Source of the DNA: Tenrec ecaudatus
Lineage: Eukaryota > Chordata > Mammalia > Afrosoricida > Tenrecidae
NCBI RefSeq assembly: GCF_050624435.1
Contig: NW_027459426.1
Coordinates: 124,001 to 188,000 of the forward strand
DNA length: 64,000 nt
Reading direction: 5' to 3'
The notes under the pieces are model-generated. The model was not told the DNA's origin, ran no database searches, and saw only the letters and a program-made list of their open reading frames with translations. Positions 25,480-35,943 of the stretch are shown here, piece after piece. Both the position numbers and the translations under genes were made by a program. Every line of letters begins with the position of its first letter. Positions within the stretch are counted from its first letter, which is position 1.

Positions 25480-26719
25480 ATCACACTGTGGTCTCCAGCT
25501 GGGTGATGAGGGAGCTTCCCCTGTGGAGGTAACCTGTGGGTCTAAAATGGATGTCTTCCACTTCGCATATTTCTGCCCTGCCCTCCATGTCAGACTCCTC
25601 CAGCCTCTTAAACCTGGACACCCAATGCAGGGGAGGTGTGGGTCTTGAGACTGTTGAGTGGGACAAAACCTGATCCTAATAATATCACACAACACACACA
25701 CAAAGACACAAACACACAGGCATTGGCACCTTAACCCCGGACAGTATTGAACTGTGCCTCTCCACTCAGTGCATCTCTCAGTCCACACTCAGGGGAGAGT
25801 GGTTTGAAACCTGGTGTGAGGCTGCAGCCTGGGGAGTCTGGGCCCTCACATACAGTCCCTCCTTACTGTCTTTGAGGAATTATGTCCAGGATAGAAAATA
25901 TCTCTCTCTCCTTAGTGAAGACTGTGAAAAATCTGATCTCCCAAATGGTCCTTTTCTCAGTAGACTCTCAGGTGTGTCCTAGTGCCCAGTTCTGCCCCGT
26001 GCTTCCTGCTGCCTGAGAAGAGGAAACAAATCTCAGGGACTGTCAACTTTACTCGGAGTGTCATCTGTGCAGATTAAAGCCAAAGATGAGTGTGTCACTC
26101 TCTGAATACTCATGGCCAACCTGGCCCTTGTTACCGTCTGTCTGACAGTGTAGCTCTGTTCAGAAGAGAAGTTAAAAGTATAACATGGGGAATATTTCAC
26201 CTTCATCAGTTTCATAATCTGTCCTAAATATTTCTCTGATCTACTGTCATCTAAACTAAAGAAAACCATCAGTGTGTTAACTCTTTCACTCTGAGGAGGC
26301 CGTAGAGTTCCGGGAACATCAAAAACCGCTGATGTAACAGCCCACAAAGACAATGTCCTACATCTGGGTTTTAAGAGGAGTGACTAGGGACTTTAAGCCA
26401 CATGAGGTGCAGCTAATTGTTTCTCCCTTTCCAGAGTGATGATCATTGAAAACACATGGAAACCATTCATCCAATGCTGTAATGAATCATGGATATGAGT
26501 CTCCTGAACTCTATGACCAGAAGAAAGAGGTGGTGCCTTGCTAACAGTACCCACTTCTTTGGAAAAGATAGCATTAGAAGATCTTGGGTAGAGTGGGATA
26601 AAAAGTGAAACAATACACACACGCATACACACACACACACAAAGAAAATAAAAATAAAAAGACTACGCTTATTGGTTGGGTAGACTTGTGGAAGTCCTGA
26701 GACTATGGCTGTCAGCGTC
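25480..26719 (-). repeat. Inverted duplication arm A (IGHV5 upstream flank)
   Basis: This segment and 62812-64000 are reverse complements with only scattered differences. Shared landmarks include ACAGCCATAGTCTCAGGACT (62819) and its complement at about 26710, the (CA)n/(GT)n tract, and the octamer region. Homology stops sharply near 26719 and 62812. Confidence 0.85.
25561..25568 (-). promoter_or_regulatory. Degenerate IGHV octamer (ATGCGAAG)
   Basis: At the octamer position about 104 bp upstream of the IGHV5-like ATG, the minus strand reads ATGCGAAG where the consensus is ATGCAAAT. The inverted paralogous flank near 63934 reads ATGCAAAG, so this copy differs by one base that creates a CpG. 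Confidence 0.5.
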
Positions 26720-27530
26720 CCTTCAGGTGTGGGACTGAACTCACCCCTTGGGAAAACTTCCAGTCAAATAATCCACAAAACTACCAGAGAGCAATAGTCC
26801 TGGGCAGATACAATTACCTTAGAATAATCAAACTTCTGCGATTAAAAGGGCAACATTTATCCAGGGGAAAATTCAGAATGTTTGGAAAGAAAAGGTAATT
26901 ATAACAGGAGTTTGTGAGTATTACAGTCAATGAAATGAAACAAGAGTGTATGAAAAGTTGAATGAATATTAATCTTCTCGATACAACTTCATGCAATCCA
27001 CAAGAAAGTGTAAGGATAAAAATAGAAAATAATATTAAAATGTTTCCCTTCAGTTCTCCTCTGATAGGGAGAGAACACCTCAGGTTGTGGTTTATGCACT
27101 CGGGGTCTCCCAAGAAGAAAACAAGGACCCAGAGAAGATGTCCTAATTCCATGTTCATTCTCCTCCCTCTGCTCTCTGGAGTTGATGGTTATGCTAGAAA
27201 CATCTAAATCTCAGTTCTCAGAGACAGGAAGAGGACTAAAAACCATGACACAGGGGAAAATGGGGTAGGGGGTGGCCAAATGCTGCTAGGAAACGTGTAT
27301 CTTGCACCCCATGCACTGAGTCTTGAATCTGGGTCATGCGCCTGTTTGTCCTCAGACCCTGTGCAATGCATCCCAATCTTCCCTTCATGGTGTTTACAAT
27401 CTGATCTCACATAGCTTCCCTGACCTACTTTTATCGGCATCACCACATGCATTAAATAAATGCTATATTCCTGTTGTGGGGACCCAGGTACTTGACATAA
27501 TCTCTTGAAGAGTGAGTCATTTTTTTCTTG
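26720..27530. other. Intergenic DNA, no gene seen
   Basis: Contains a minus-strand open frame starting MNMELGHLLWVLVFFLG that superficially resembles a V leader. No donor and no V exon follow it. Nothing else recognised. Confidence 0.45.
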
Positions 27531-28298
27531 GTTTTTTTTTAAACAATTTATTAGGGGCTCATACAACTCTTATCACAGTTCATATATATACATACATCAA
27601 TTGTATAAAGCACATCTGTACATTCTTTGCCCTAATCATTTTCCTTTTTTTCTCCTCTTTTCTTTTTTTACATTTTATTCGGAACTCATACAACTCTTAT
27701 CACAATCCATACATATACATACATCAATTGTATAAAGCACATCCCCACATTCCCTGCCCCAATCATTCTCAAAGCATTTGCTCTCCACTTAAGCCCTTTG
27801 CATCAGGACCTCTCTTTTTCCCCTCCCTCCCCTCTCCCCCCTCCCTCATGTGCCCTTGGTAATTTACACATCGTTATATCTTGCCCTATCCGGAGTCTCC
27901 CTTCCCCCCCTTCTCTACCGTCCCTCACCCAGGGAAGAGGTCACATGTGGATCCTTGCAATCAGTTCCCCCTTTCCAACCCACTCACCCTCCACTCTCCC
28001 AGCATCGTCCCTTACACCCTTGGTCCTGAAGGTATCATCCACCCTGGATTCCCTGTGCCTCCAGTCCTCATATGTACCAGTGTACAGTCTCTGCCCTATC
28101 CAGCCCTGCAAGGTAGAATCATGGTAGTTGGTGGGAGGAAGCATCCAGGATCTGGGGGAAAGCTGTGTTCTTCATCGGTACTACCTCACACCCTAATTAA
28201 CCCATCTCCTCTCCTAAACCCCTCTATGAGGGGATCTCCATTGGCCGACACTTGGGCCTTGGGTCTCCACTCTGCACTTCCCCCTTCATTCATTATGG

Positions 28299-28344
<46 letters not shown>

Positions 28345-29540
28345 CACACACACATATATACATATACACATACACATATCTACACATACATACACACACA
28401 TATCTTTTTTTTTTTTTTGCATGATGCCTTATACCTGGTCCCTTGGCACCTCGTGATCGCACTGGCCGGTGTGCTTCTTCCATGTGGGCTTTTTTGCTTC
28501 TGAGCTAGATGGCCGCTTGTTCACCTTCAAACCTTTAAGACCCCACACACTATCTCTTTTGATAGCCGGGCACCATCAGCTTTCTTCACCACATTTGCTT
28601 ATGCACCCATTTGTCTTCAGCGATCCTATCATGGAGGTGAGCAGTCAATGATAGGATTTTTTGTTCTTTGATACCTGGTAACTGATCCCTTCCAGACCAC
28701 TCGATCACACAGGCTGGTGTGTTCTTCTATGTGGACTTTGTTGCTTCTGAGCTAGATGGCCGCTTGTTTATCTTCAAGCCTTTAAGACCCCAGGCACTAT
28801 CTCTTTTGATAGCCGGGCACCATCAGCTTTCTTCACCACATTTACTTGTTCACCAACTTTGGCTCCAGCCATTGTGTCGGGAGAGTGAGCATCATAGAGT
28901 TCCAATTTAATAAAAGGAAGTATTCAAGCATTGAGGGAGTGTTTGAGTAGAGGCCCAAAGTCCTTCCGCCACCTTAATACTTAACCTATAAATATAGACA
29001 CATAGATCTATTTCCCCATCCTCCTATATATATTTTCATGTACATGTCTTTTTCTACACCTCCACAAATGCCCTTTGACTCCTAGCTCTTTCCTCCATCT
29101 CCCTTGACTTTCCTCCTGCCCTACTACCATGCCCTACTACCATGGGCTAGTATACCTCTTCTCTAAGCAACCTTACCCTTGATCATTTCCCACCTGGCCT
29201 GCCACTCCACCCTCTCTACCATTTTGGGTCCCATGTTGTTCCCTTGTCCCTGTGTTTGTTAACACCACTTCCTTACCCCCCCTAACCCCCATCCTATGTC
29301 CCCCCGGAACTGTCGGTCCCGTTGTTTTTCCTCCAGATAGTTCATCCAGCCTGTCCTATTCAGACAGACCTGTGGAGACACTAACATGCACGAAAACAAG
29401 ACAGAGGAAAACAAAGCAACAGTATACAACCAGACAACAAAACAACAAAAACAAACCACTGACAAAGAACAAAACAAAACACTTCACAAGAGAAAAGCTT
29501 GTAGTTAGTTCAGGGATTGTTTGCTGGCCCTTAGGAGCCA
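27531..29540 (-). mobile_element. L1 copy with doubled 3' tail
   Basis: Minus-strand, 5'-truncated L1 3'UTR. It opens with oligo(T) and TTTATTAGGGGCTCATACAA. About 100 bp later, after a pyrimidine stretch, a second tail opens (TTTTATTCGGAACTCATACA). It holds two ~245-bp monomers (cores near 28494 and 28742) and a (GATA)n/(CA)n microsatellite at about 28298-28400. The copy at 31264-32629 has the same double tail and the same internal microsatellite position in opposite orientation. Confidence 0.85.
28298..28400. repeat. (GATA)n and (CA)n/(TATACA)n microsatellite
   Basis: More than ten GATA units followed by a CA/TA-rich tract, lying inside the L1 3'UTR just before the first monomer. Confidence 0.95.
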
Positions 29541-29544
29541 TGAA

Positions 29545-30342
29545 GTGGATTCGAGATTCATGTGAAGACATTCCAGAAGACATGGTGTGACGTGCCTTCT
29601 AGAATTGTAATATTTGTAATGCTATGGATGGCAGTGATGACATCAGTTCGGCCCTATAGGACATGGGGAGATGTCTTTGTGTTTTTCTCAGGCTCTAACC
29701 CTTGATAAGTGTTAAAAGCCTTGTCTTTCTCCATGGAGCACCTGGTCACTGGAACTGCTGGGTTGGCAGTCCAATGGGGCTCCCACAGGGCTCCACTATG
29801 GGACAGAAAAAGTGAAGATTTCAGTGAACTTAATAGGAAAAATAAAATTTACATAGAATTACTTCAACACTCAATTTACGATGAATTATCTTTTAAAAAA
29901 TTAAGCAACACAAAACAGATAATTCATCAAGCACTTAAAGAGAAACATGCAATAGCCATCCTGATTAAAGCTAAAAGCCAAACCTTGGAAAAACCAGTAG
30001 AACTACAGAAAACATTAGCTTTGAAAGATGTTTTTGTAACCTTATGTGTTAGACATAACCTGACAGTAGTGTAAGCTCTCTAATATTATGTGGCCTTTGG
30101 GATATTGCATCTTAAGTACATAGTATTTACAAATAATGACCAGGAGATATGAAACTCAGTATTAACCATCATAGGCAGTCTAATCCAGTTCTGTCTTTCT
30201 CATCCTGTCCACCCCCCACACCCCCTGCTATAAGCTCAAAAGTAACAAAAAATTGAGTGAAACAAAACAATTCAGAAGTTGTGAAATCTGTCTTATATTA
30301 TAATTTTAGTCCAATTCCTAAGTTATACCACCTTTAGAGATA

Positions 30343-30350
<8 letters not shown>
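29545..30350. other. No recognised gene; unassigned 121-codon frame
   Basis: A plus-strand frame at 29709-30074 encodes a lysine-rich 121-residue product. I recognise no domain in it, and there is no clear promoter or splice context. It may be a fragment of an old repeat. A short C/A-rich patch lies near 30210-30230. Confidence 0.3.

Positions 30351-30351
<1 letters not shown>

Positions 30352-30412
<61 letters not shown>
30352..30412. repeat. (TA)n dinucleotide tract
   Basis: About 30 uninterrupted TA units. Confidence 0.98.
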
Positions 30413-30414
<2 letters not shown>

Positions 30415-30447
30415 AATTCTCTTTATAAAAGTGAAAGCATAGCTTAA

Positions 30448-30560
30448 GGAGCCCTGAGTGGGATGGAGGTCAATGATCCACAGCTTCATATGTAACACAG
30501 AACCTGACAGTTCAAACTCCCCTTAAGTTGCATCATTGAAAAAATACACTCACCTCATTT
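30448..30560 (+). mobile_element. AfroSINE-type SINE
   Basis: Begins GGAGCCCTGAGTGGGATGGA, the expected tRNA-derived start, and continues through a degenerate box-B-like AGTTCAAACTCCCC region. It is diverged. Confidence 0.55.
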
Positions 30561-30624
30561 TACTAAGACAAGCAAGGTAACGCTATCACAGAATAAACAC
30601 CCCATAGAATACAGTAGCACTACA

Positions 30625-30745
30625 CCAGAGCATTATCTTTAAGGCTGTAAACTCTATGGAGTCTGACTGTGCCATTTCTCTCTAGGCATACCTTTCTAAG
30701 TTTCTCCAAGAAACAACTGGTGAGGTTGAACCAATGACTTTTATT
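30625..30745 (-). mobile_element. AfroSINE-type SINE
   Basis: Minus-strand fragment: AAGGCTGTAAACTCTATGGA, then a TTTCTCT block, then AACTGGTGAGGTTGAACCAA. This is the reversed SINE body and head. Confidence 0.55.
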
Positions 30746-31184
30746 TTGCATCTAAGAGCTTAAAATCATTGCCTCTCCTGATTCCATATGCATGAGAATC
30801 AGAAAATTGAAACAGAAAGCCAAACATGTCTATGTCACAAATAATTTGCATCGTGGATGCATTTATCCTCAGTACGTGAACATTAGAGAGAGTCAAATTA
30901 AAATTTAATTATGACTTGCAATCAGAGGCAAACTATATTTCACTGAACTCAAACTAAAAGCTTTTCTTAGAGAAAACAAAAAACTGGTTACTGATGTGAA
31001 ATTATATTGTTATGGTAACTGATGTGGAATTATATTGTTTTACTATTTTATTATTTGAAGGAAAAAATATCAAGGAAATGGCATTGACCTCTACTAGACT
31101 AACATATCAGTCCTTGGAAAATAACAGGCTTGGTAAATACAAGGTTCAGAGAAATTATAGGAAAATGTTCATTGATATGAATTG

Positions 31185-33350
31185 TCATGGTAAGTGCAGG
31201 AAGCAGCTGCAACATAACAATTGTGAGGATGACCATGAATTGGACAAAATTTATTCCATGTTGGGTGAACAAGTAAATGTGGTGAAGAAAGCTGATGGTG
31301 CCCGGCTATCAAAAGAGATAGTGACTGGGGTCTTAAAGGCTTGAAGATAAACAAGCAGCCATCTAGCTCAGAAGCAACAAAGTCCACATGGAAGAACACA
31401 CCAGCCTGTGTGATCGAGTGGTCCGGAAGGGATCAGTTACCAGGCATCAAAGAACAAAAAATCCTATCATTGACTGCTCACCTCCATGATAGGATCGCTG
31501 AAGACAAATGGGTGCATAAGCAAATGTAGTGAAGAAAGCTGATGGTGCCCGGCTATCAAAAGAGATAGTGTCTGGGGTCTTAAAGGCTTGAAGGTGAACA
31601 AGCGGCCATCTAGCTCAGAAGCAAAAAAGCCCACATGGAAGAAGCACACCGGCCAGTGCGATCACGAGGTGCCAAGGGACTAGGTATAAGGCATCATGCA
31701 AAAAAAAAAAAGATATAAGTGTGTGTATGTATGTGTATATGTGTGTATATGTATATATGTATATGTATATATATATATATCATATTAAATGAAGGGGGAA
31801 GTGCAGAGTGGAGAGCCAAGGCCCATGTGTCGGCCAATGGAGATCCCCTCATAGAGGGGTTTAGGAGAGGAGATGGGTTAATTAGGGTACGAGGTAGTAC
31901 CGATGAAGAATACAGCTTTCCCCCAGATCCTGGATGCTTCCTCCCCCCAACTACCATGATCCGAATTCTACCTTGCAGGGCTGGATAGGGGAGAGGCTGT
32001 ACACTGGTACATATGAGGGCTGGAGGTACAGGGAATCCAGGGTGGATGATACCTTCAGGACCAAGGGTGTAAGGGACGATGCTGGGAGAGTGGAGGGTGA
32101 GTGGGTTGGAAAGGGGGAACTGATTACAAGGATCCACATGTGACCTCTTCCCTGGGAGAGGGACGGTAGAGAAGGGGGGGAAGGGAGACTCCGGATAGGG
32201 CAAGATATGACAAAATAACGATGTGTAAATTACCAAGGGCACATGAGGGTGGGGGGAGAGGGGAGGGAGGGGAAAAAGAGAGGTCCTGATGCAAAGGGCT
32301 TAAGTGGAGAGCAAATGCTTTGAGAATGTTTGGGGCAGGGAATGTATGGATGTGCTTTATACAATTGATGTATGTATATGTATGGATTGTGATAAGAGTT
32401 GTATGAGTCCCTAATAAAATGTAAAAAAAGAAAAGAGGAGAAAAAAAGGAAAATGATTAGGGCAAAGAATGTACAGATGTGCTTTATACAATTGATGTAT
32501 GTATATGTATGAACTGTGATAAGAATTGTATGAGCCCCAATAAATTGTTAAAAAAAGAGATAAGTGAATAAAGAATGAATGCAAAAAAATAAATAAATGT
32601 TCTATTTTAAAAGAGAAAAAAAAACCTCAAAAATTTATTCCATGTTGATATAGACTAACTGTGAGTCAGACCTGAGGGTGAGTATGAGTCAGAACCAATT
32701 CCAGGGCCTTTAACAGCCTACAACAGCCTGTCAAAGAAAGACATTTTAGGATCCATAAGTGTAATTTAATTCATGAATTATAAATCCCAGTGAAATATTC
32801 TCATAAAAGAAATGCAAATCTCCCAACACAATTCTCATTGGGTTAGTCCCACCCTGATTCTACCATGAAATTCCTGTTACAATCTTCCATTTATTACCAG
32901 GTCACCTCCATCCACTTACTAACTGATGTGGTCTTATGCCATATCTAGCAATCCTCTCAGAGAAACAGCAAACTAAGAATTTTACCCAAAGCCAAGTAAA
33001 ACAAAATAAACACAAACCCAAATTATCAGAAAAGTTATTTAAATACGTAAATGTGCTATAATCCCCAAAGATATAAAAACATCACAATGTGTCATTTTCC
33101 TCTATGAATAAATGTAAAGGTTATAGTAATTCTTTGAACTTGAAGTCCTTAAGAGACGCAGATAGTTAATATGGTTAGCACCTAACAGAAAATTTGTCTT
33201 CCTTGAGAGACAGGCTTTGGTGACCTACCTTAGAAAAATCAAACCTTGAAAATTCGATGAGGCTTTTTCTAGGGAGACAAAAAGAGTCTCCCTAAATTAA
33301 GATGCACTGAAAAGCAAGTGCTCTCTTAAACTTCTTCAAACCTGAATGTT
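31185..33350 (+). repeat. Duplicated block A (RTE tail plus ~0.6 kb flank)
   Basis: Outside the L1 insertion at 31264-32629, this block aligns with 39530-40350: RTE 3' tail, then GACATTTTAGGATCCATAA, CAAATCTCCCA, ATGGGTTAG/TTGGGTTAG and ATAAAAACATCAC in the same order. The alignment is lost at 33350, where the next L1 starts, and resumes just after 37886. It is either a local duplication or two copies of an unrecognised interspersed repeat. Confidence 0.65.
31264..32629 (+). mobile_element. L1 copy with perfect 18-bp target-site duplication
   Basis: A complete insertion: 5'-truncated L1 3'UTR flanked by AAAATTTATTCCATGTTG at 31246-31263 and again at 32630-32647. It has two ~245-bp monomers, an internal TG/TA microsatellite (about 31718-31780), the doubled tail (TAATAAAATG near 32412, then a second AATAAATTG near 32540) and an A-rich end. 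The perfect duplication suggests a fairly recent insertion into an RTE tail. Confidence 0.93.
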
Positions 33351-33395
33351 AATAGTGCTTGGCTATCAAAAGACATAGCATCTGGGATCTTAAAG

Positions 33396-34823
33396 CAGGA
33401 GTCCTCAAACTTTTTAAATAGGGGGCCAGTTTGCTGTCCCTCAGACCATTGGAGGACCGGACTACAGTTTAAAAAAAAAAGAAGAAGAATTATGAACAAA
33501 TTCCTATGCACCCTGCACTTTTTTTTAAGGGTGGAGACAGACCCAGTCATGGACATGGCATCCTGCTGGGTCTCCTTGTTTATTAATTTCCAGCCAATCA
33601 GTTCAGAAAGCTGAAGAGGGTGAAGCGGGAAAGGGTGAAGCTGCCACCAGGAGCTCTGGACATACTCTTCTGGGGCAAGCTTGGCAGGTACAGACTGTCG
33701 ACAAGACCTCCCAGGCCCCACCAGGGACTGGTAGGAAGACCATGGATCAGTGGCTGCTCTCTCACACAGATGGAGACCTGGAACTCAGGGGTGGTGCCAT
33801 GGGCCTGCATGCTCCAGCAGGTCATAGACCATCAGTGTCCTGGTGAGCCTAGAAGGATTTGACCAGAGTGATTCATGGGGTGACTGGAATGGAGCCCCCG
33901 ACTGGGACATGGCCTTGTAGTGGTTGCAACTGCTCACACAACTTAGGGGTCAGGATGGGCCCTGGTGAGGGCTGGAGCCCCTTGGGGAATTGGGGCTCAT
34001 AGGGGTGAGACCAGACAGGCAGGGAGGGGCTTCCAGGCTGAGGAGAGAAGTCAAGGGTGTTATATCTTTCAAGACACAGACACCCTAAAAGCAGAGTCCC
34101 AGCCTCCAGCCTCGGAGGCCAAGATGAACTAGCGCTTGGCCCCATCCTGGCACAGGGCATAGCGTCATCAGGAAACACCGTTCCCCACCACCCCATCTAG
34201 CCCTCTCTGCCTGAAGGTCTGTAGGCTGTAGTTCTAAAGGAGGGTGACCAATACCTGTGGCTGTTGGGGGTATGTGGGGGTTGGGCTGCACATTTACTTC
34301 CTCTGGGAGGCAGATTTGTTGCCTTCAGAGATGTACTTCAGGGAGCTGCTGAATATTCAGAAGCGGGATTGCCCATGCTTGGGGCCATCATTGAGCAACT
34401 CGTGGCCAAGCCCGTGGCCAGCCTCATTTACCGCAGGGCATCTTAAAGGCATCAGGCTGATCTCACTCGGGCCGCTTGGCCACGCTATCATTGTGGATGG
34501 TCTCCGTGAAGGCTGGCCACGGCAGCAAGTGCTCCTACATGGAGCCCATGGAGAACAGCTCGTAGCTGCACTTGGCACACACATAGTGGGCTATTCTGGA
34601 AAACCTCGCCCCCAGAGAAGCTTCAGAAAGACAAAGTGCTACCAGGTTCCTATCCTGCTCCCACACTCTGACAGCTCCAAGTGCACTGACCCCATCAGAC
34701 ATATCTTATTTTGAAGTAAAAAAAAAACACAAACAAAAACAACAGGCAAAAACACCCGGCGGGCCAGATAAATGTCTTTGGCCAGCTGCATGTGGCCCGC
34801 GGGCCATAGTTTGAGGATCCCTG
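33396..34823 (+). mobile_element. Non-autonomous hAT element, OposCharlie1 (OC1)-like
   Basis: The left end CAGGAGTCCTCAAACTTTTT and the right end (reverse complement CAGGGATCCTCAAACTATGG) are terminal inverted repeats. The 8-bp target duplications are TCTTAAAG (33388-33395) and TCTGAAAT (34824-34831), matching at 6 of 8 positions, and both border the interrupted L1. Internal landmarks GGGGGCCAGTTTGCTGTCCC and GTGGCCCGCGGGCCATAG match the OC1-type hAT as I remember it. Orientation is nominal. Its middle is replaced by an MSRB1 retropseudogene. Confidence 0.85.
33519..34698 (-). pseudogene. MSRB1: MSRB1 (selenoprotein R) processed pseudogene
   Basis: An intronless minus-strand copy of the methionine-R-sulfoxide reductase B1 mRNA. 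The coding remnant is about 34294-34634, with the start degraded to TTG. Recognisable parts are VCAKCSYELFS (first zinc Cys pair), PWPAFTETIH, DSVAKRPE, and GQSRF followed by the selenocysteine position TGA (34357-34359) and IFSSSLK, then a TAA at 34294-34296. Damage includes an early stop, a small deletion before VCAK, a stop after GSM, further stops around PEALK, and loss of a Cys in the second zinc pair (CGK followed by TGA). An ~0.75 kb 3'UTR follows, with AATAAA about 45-50 bp before a terminal oligo(A) (33519-33526 as T). It lies inside the OC1-like transposon. Confidence 0.88.
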
Positions 34824-35612
34824 TCTGAAATGCTTGAAGGTAAACAAGTGGCCATCTAGATGAGAAGCAACAAACCCATGTGGAAGAAGTACACTAGCCT
34901 GTGTGATCATGAAGTGTCCATAGCATAGGATCAAGTATCAGGCATCAAAGAACAAAAAAATCTCGTCTTTGTGCCTGAGGTAGGGTGGGGAGTGGAGACC
35001 CAAAGCCCATCTGTAGGCAACTGGTCATCCCCTTACAGAATGGTTGTAGAGAGATGAACCAGTCAGGGTGCAGTGTAGCAATGATGAAACATACAAATTT
35101 CCTCTAGTTCTTAAATACTTCCTCCCCCCGCCCTGCCACACACACACTATCATGATGCCAATTCTACTTTACAAATCCGGCTACACCAAGGAATTACACT
35201 GGTACAGATAGGAACTGAAAACACAGGGAATCAGGACAGATGATCCCTTTGGGACCAGTTCTGAGTGATGATATCAGGAGGGTGGAGGGAGGGTGGGGTA
35301 GAAGGGAGAACAGATTACAAGGATCTACATATATCCTCCTCCCTGGTGGATGGACAGCAGTAAAGTGGGTGAAGGGAGACATTGGTGTAATATATGAAAA
35401 ATAGTTATAATTTATAAATTATCAAGGGTTCATAAGGGAGGGGGAGTGGTGAAGGGAGGGGAAAAATGAAGAGCTGATACCAAGGGCTCAAGTAGAAAGA
35501 AAATATTTTGAGAATATGATGGCAACAAATGTACAAATATGCTTGACACAATGGGTGGATGTGTGGATTGTGATAACAGGTGTACAAGGCCCAAATTTAA
35601 AAAAAAGATAGG

Positions 35613-35943
35613 CAGTCCCTCGGAGGCACTCCATAAACACAAATTGGTAAACACAATGACATGAATCTCTAACTGGAACAACTAGCTTTCTAAACTCTGG
35701 GATGGCAGGTAGCCAGGCTGGGATACCTATGTTCCTCTGAACAAAGAGGAAGGACAGGCTATGGGAAAGAAAACACTTCTTGGGAACTAGAAAGACTTAC
35801 ATCGATTCTGCCTATCAAATCTCAAACCATATGCACTCTTAAAATATGCCTGCTAATGAATGTCTTAAATCTCCCATGCTTCCCTGGACTGGCCTGAGAT
35901 TACTAGATGAATAAAGAAATTAAAACTCCCTGGAAACTATCCC
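35613..35943 (+). other. Unique-looking DNA, possible L1 3' transduction
   Basis: About 330 bp with no match elsewhere in the window, sandwiched between the oligo(A) of the L1 and the SPIN transposase. It ends near an AATAAAG at 35910. I infer that it was carried along with the L1. Confidence 0.45.

Larger units (their letters stand above)
33350..35612 (+). mobile_element. L1 3'UTR copy interrupted by a hAT element
   Basis: Starts in a monomer (GGCTATCAAAAGACATAGCA), stops at 33395 and resumes at 34824 (GCTTGAAGGTAAACAAGTGG). It then runs to the 3' end with a short oligo(A) near 35598-35606. The gap is exactly the hAT element below. Unusually, the DNA after the oligo(A) appears to belong to the same insertion (see 35613-37886). 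Confidence 0.8.

Noticed and set aside
26814..27158. V leader-like start MNMELGHLLWVLVFFLG on the minus strand
   Set aside because: No GT or GC donor at the right place, no V exon within the expected distance and no octamer upstream. Probably chance.
27512..28309. Frames of 76-142 codons between 27.5 and 28.3 kb as genes
   Set aside because: They lie entirely inside the antisense of the L1 3'UTR, and equivalent frames appear in the inverted copy at 31.7-32.2 kb.
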